Assembly (NCBI GenBank): GCA_012521805.1 | Contig: JAAYLQ010000162.1 | Coordinates: 1 to 8,865 of the forward strand | Reading direction: 5' to 3' | DNA: 8,865 nt | Source: Bacillota bacterium | Lineage (GTDB): Bacteria > Bacillota > Limnochordia > Darwinibacteriales > DTU012 | Part shown: one piece after another, positions 7,200 to 8,865 of the stretch | How the letters are laid out: each line of letters starts with the position of its first letter | How positions within the stretch are numbered: position 1 is the first letter of the stretch | The notes under the pieces: generated by a model | Databases searched by the model: none | Told to the model about the DNA's origin: nothing | Seen by the model: only the letters and a program-made list of their open reading frames with translations | Program-made: the position numbers and the translations under genes

Positions 7200-7225
7200 G
7201 TCTAGGACACAATATTGTTCTAGAC
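7200..7225 (+). repeat. 26-bp inverted repeat at the CAP-gene transcription start (operator-like)
   Basis: The arms GTCTAGGACA (7200-7209) and TGTTCTAGAC (7216-7225) are complementary at 9 of 10 positions, the tenth being a G-U pair in RNA, around a 6-nt centre. It begins 1 nt after the -10 box. Repressor binding here would block initiation. Alternatively it could be a weak terminator for the upstream gene, but no clear T run follows. Confidence 0.6.
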
Positions 7226-7250
7226 TATTATATTATAGGGAGTGGAAAAC

Positions 7251-8030
7251 TTGAAGCGATATGCAGTACTATTGCTTGTAATAATGCTGGTTGCATCGAT
7301 CGGCTTAGTTTCAGAGGCGAGTTCATGGAGTTACTGGCAAAATGGGTGGACAAGCTTTAATAACGGCAGCAGTAATAACAATAATAACAATAACAGTAAC
7401 GACAGCGGCAGTAATAACAGCAAGAACAACAGTAATTCTAATCCATGGAGTTCCTACTGGGGTTCTTGGAATAATAGCGGTTTAGGCTGGTATAATCCAC
7501 AGCCGCAAAATCCAAATCCGAAACCAAATCCTCCAGTTGAACCTGAACAACCGCAACAGCCGCAGCAGCCCCAACAACCTCAACAACCAAGTCCGCAGCA
7601 GCTGCTGCAGCCAATCACACCAAAACCAAATCCTGTTCCTGCTCCGTCAAGCTCGTTAACTAGCATGGAACAACAGCTGATTGACTTAGTTAATCAAGAG
7701 CGGATTGCAAGAGGCTTGAAACCTTTGACAATAGACATGACTTTGGTGAGATTAGCTAAAGAAAAGAGTCATGAAATGGCCTCAACTGGTGAGGTTGCCC
7801 ATTACGCCAGATCGAAGTTTCATTCAATCTTAGATTCAGCTGGTGTAAGCTACAAGATGGCTGGTGAGAACCTAGCTAAAGCAGCTAGCCTTACTCGTGT
7901 CCATAATGGATTAATGAACAGCAGTGGACACAGAGCTAATATCTTATCATCTGGCTATACCCACATTGGTGTTGGAATCGTCAAGTATGGTAATATGTAC
8001 TACGCTACCGAAATTTTTGTTGGTAGATAA
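7251..8030 (+). CDS. Secreted CAP-domain (SCP/PR-1, YkwD-like) protein with low-complexity linker
   Basis: The 259-residue precursor starts with a signal peptide (Lys2-Arg3, hydrophobic 5-20, likely cleavage after SEA at 21-23). Next come a Trp-rich segment (26-38), an Asn/Ser-rich tract (37-65, including seven Asn in a row at 42-48), a second Trp-rich segment (66-80), and a Pro-rich linker with PQQ repeats (about 82-132). The C-terminal CAP domain (138-259) shows LVNQERIARGLKPL (146-159), His184, GEN (205-207) with Glu206, and the conserved SSGHRANIL (224-232) with His227. Bacterial CAP proteins of this YkwD-like type are often sporulation- or envelope-associated; their activity is largely unknown. 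I chose the TTG at 7251, 8 nt after AGGGAG (7237-7242); the in-frame GTG at 7242 overlaps that site. It has its own promoter and terminator. Confidence 0.93.
   Translation: MKRYAVLLLVIMLVASIGLVSEASSWSYWQNGWTSFNNGSSNNNNNNNSNDSGSNNSKNNSNSNPWSSYWGSWNNSGLGWYNPQPQNPNPKPNPPVEPEQPQQPQQPQQPQQPSPQQLLQPITPKPNPVPAPSSSLTSMEQQLIDLVNQERIARGLKPLTIDMTLVRLAKEKSHEMASTGEVAHYARSKFHSILDSAGVSYKMAGENLAKAASLTRVHNGLMNSSGHRANILSSGYTHIGVGIVKYGNMYYATEIFVGR
7359..7445 (+). repeat. Asn/Ser codon tract (imperfect AAY trinucleotide repeat)
   Basis: This is a run of AAT, AAC and AGY codons encoding Asn/Ser residues 37-65 of the CAP protein, including seven consecutive Asn codons at 7374-7394. Changes in repeat number would stay in frame. 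Confidence 0.85.
7494..7640 (+). repeat. Pro/Gln-rich linker with PQQ repeats
   Basis: This encodes N-P-x-P units followed by four consecutive PQQ triplets (residues 101-112) and further Pro-rich sequence up to about residue 130. It probably forms an extended, cell-wall-spanning spacer between the N-terminal segment and the CAP domain. Confidence 0.8.
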
Positions 8031-8037
8031 AAAAATT

Positions 8038-8079
8038 AGCTGAGCACGGGAATCAATTCCACAGTGTTCAGCTTTTTTT
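8038..8079. terminator. Bidirectional terminator between the CAP and HAD genes
   Basis: AGCTGAGCAC (8038-8047) pairs with GTGTTCAGCT (8064-8073), with one G-U. A small inner hairpin GGAA/TTCC with a TCAA loop sits at the tip. A T run follows on the plus strand (8073-8079), and an A run (8029-8035) supplies the T tract for the minus strand. It lies between two convergent stop codons (8030 and 8081). Confidence 0.88.
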
Positions 8080-8080
8080 G

Positions 8081-8863
8081 TTATTCAACTAAAAAATCAG
8101 CAACACTCTGCAATACATACGTAGGCTGTATCCCTGCCTGATTCAGTAGTTCTAAGCTGGTAGTGCCTGTAAGAACCAAGGCGGTATCAATGCCTAAATC
8201 TATCCCCATTTGGATATCGGTTTCTAAGCGATCTCCAATCATTAAACAGGCTTCAGCAGGCAGCTGCAGGCAGTCAAGGGCTGTTTTCAGCATCTGGGGG
8301 GATGGTTTTCCGCAGATCAGCTCAGGACGCCTGCCCGTAACTCCTTCGATTGCTCCCATCATTCCGGCGCAGTCAGGGATCTCCCCGCCATCAACAGGGC
8401 AGGTCCGATCTGGATTAGTGGCGAAATAACGGGCGCCGTTTTTGAGGGCAATCATGGCATCGTTTAACTTATTGTAATGAAAAGTCCGATCAAAGGCTAC
8501 TACTAAAAACTCTGCCTGGAGTGGATCTGTTGTAATCTTAAGACCTGCCGCTTCAAGCTCTTCGATTAACGGCGGTTCTCCGATCACATAAACCACTGCA
8601 TCTGGTTTTTCTTGCCGGATACATTCTGCTGTTACAAACGAGGAGTTAATGATGCTGTCAATCGTCACGCCAATTCCCATGCGGTTAAGCTTTTCGGCAT
8701 AAGCAGCTCGACTTTCAATCGGTTTGTTGGTCAAAAACACTACTTGCTTACCAAGCTTTTGCAAATATGCAATCACCCGGTCAGCACAGCCCAGCAGACG
8801 ATTGCTTAAATAAATTGTGCCGTCTAGATCAAAGATATAACCTTGATAATTAAGTAAATCCAT
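8081..8863 (-). CDS. HAD-IIA family phosphatase (NagD-like)
   Basis: The 260-residue protein has all HAD motifs: FDLDGT (11-16; nucleophile Asp12, acid/base Asp14), FLTNKP (43-48, Thr45 of motif II), Lys186 in CGKPSP, and GDRLETDI (210-217) with Asp211 and Asp216. The capping domain between motifs II and III (about 65-175), with TNPDRTCPVDGG (149-160), is the C2 type of the NagD/AraL/p-nitrophenylphosphatase subgroup. Members are cytosolic phosphatases with broad activity on sugar phosphates, nucleotides or phosphoglycolate, and the physiological substrate cannot be read from sequence. Length is normal. The start ATG (8863) is 2 nt from the window edge, so its ribosome site is not visible. 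It begins in the usual place relative to motif I, so it is probably complete. Confidence 0.94.
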   Translation of the reverse strand: MDLLNYQGYIFDLDGTIYLSNRLLGCADRVIAYLQKLGKQVVFLTNKPIESRAAYAEKLNRMGIGVTIDSIINSSFVTAECIRQEKPDAVVYVIGEPPLIEELEAAGLKITTDPLQAEFLVVAFDRTFHYNKLNDAMIALKNGARYFATNPDRTCPVDGGEIPDCAGMMGAIEGVTGRRPELICGKPSPQMLKTALDCLQLPAEACLMIGDRLETDIQMGIDLGIDTALVLTGTTSLELLNQAGIQPTYVLQSVADFLVE

Positions 8864-8865
8864 GC

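Noticed and set aside
7359..7640. CRISPR-like or phase-variation repeat array in the CAP gene
   Set aside because: The repeats are codon-level (AAY and CCN-CAR-CAR), without spacers, and in units of three, so length change would not shift the frame.

Overview
The window looks like chromosomal DNA of an endospore-forming member of the Bacillota, probably an anaerobic fermenter. Four things support this: strong AGGAGG-type ribosome sites, a cyclic-di-AMP receptor of the DarA/PstA type, spore-associated families (a DUF3794/SPOCS-like protein, the N-terminal domain of the YabG spore protease, a YkwD-like CAP protein), and the first 13 codons of an acetate kinase gene. The exact lineage cannot be read from the sequence. 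No tRNA, rRNA, insertion sequence, CRISPR array or phage gene is visible, and no gene-free stretch exceeds about 175 bases.

Layout. 1-935 (minus): a 3-hydroxyacyl-CoA dehydrogenase-like gene followed 2 nt later by the start of an acetate kinase gene cut by the window edge. 1136-2599 (plus): guaB (IMP dehydrogenase), divergent from the dehydrogenase, with its own promoter and terminator. 2683-3330 (plus): a CPBP-family membrane protease, overlapping tail-to-tail by 13 bp with darA (3318-3638, minus). 3735-3944 (plus): a 69-codon gene encoding only the N-terminal domain of YabG, overlapping tail-to-tail by 19 bp with a family-4-type glycosyltransferase (3926-4897, minus). 4979-5560 (minus): a Cys-rich DUF3794/SPOCS-like protein upstream of the glycosyltransferase, with a hairpin terminator between them. 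5681-7153 (plus): an unrecognised beta-propeller plus coiled-coil protein, divergent from the SPOCS-like gene and preceded by a SigE-like promoter match. 7251-8030 (plus): a secreted CAP-domain protein with a very low-complexity Asn/Trp/Pro-Gln region. 8081-8863 (minus): a NagD-like HAD phosphatase that shares a bidirectional terminator with the CAP gene.

How the genes relate. Most are single-gene units in alternating orientation, so this is not one large operon. The part most likely to share a purpose is 3.7-7.2 kb: YabG domain, glycosyltransferase, SPOCS-like protein and propeller/coiled-coil protein. It could be a spore-envelope cluster, but this is inferred from family membership and sporulation-type promoter matches, not demonstrated. 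The clearest anomalies are the dehydrogenase homologue that has lost three of its four canonical catalytic residues, the stand-alone YabG domain without its protease part, and the uncharacterised propeller/coiled-coil protein.
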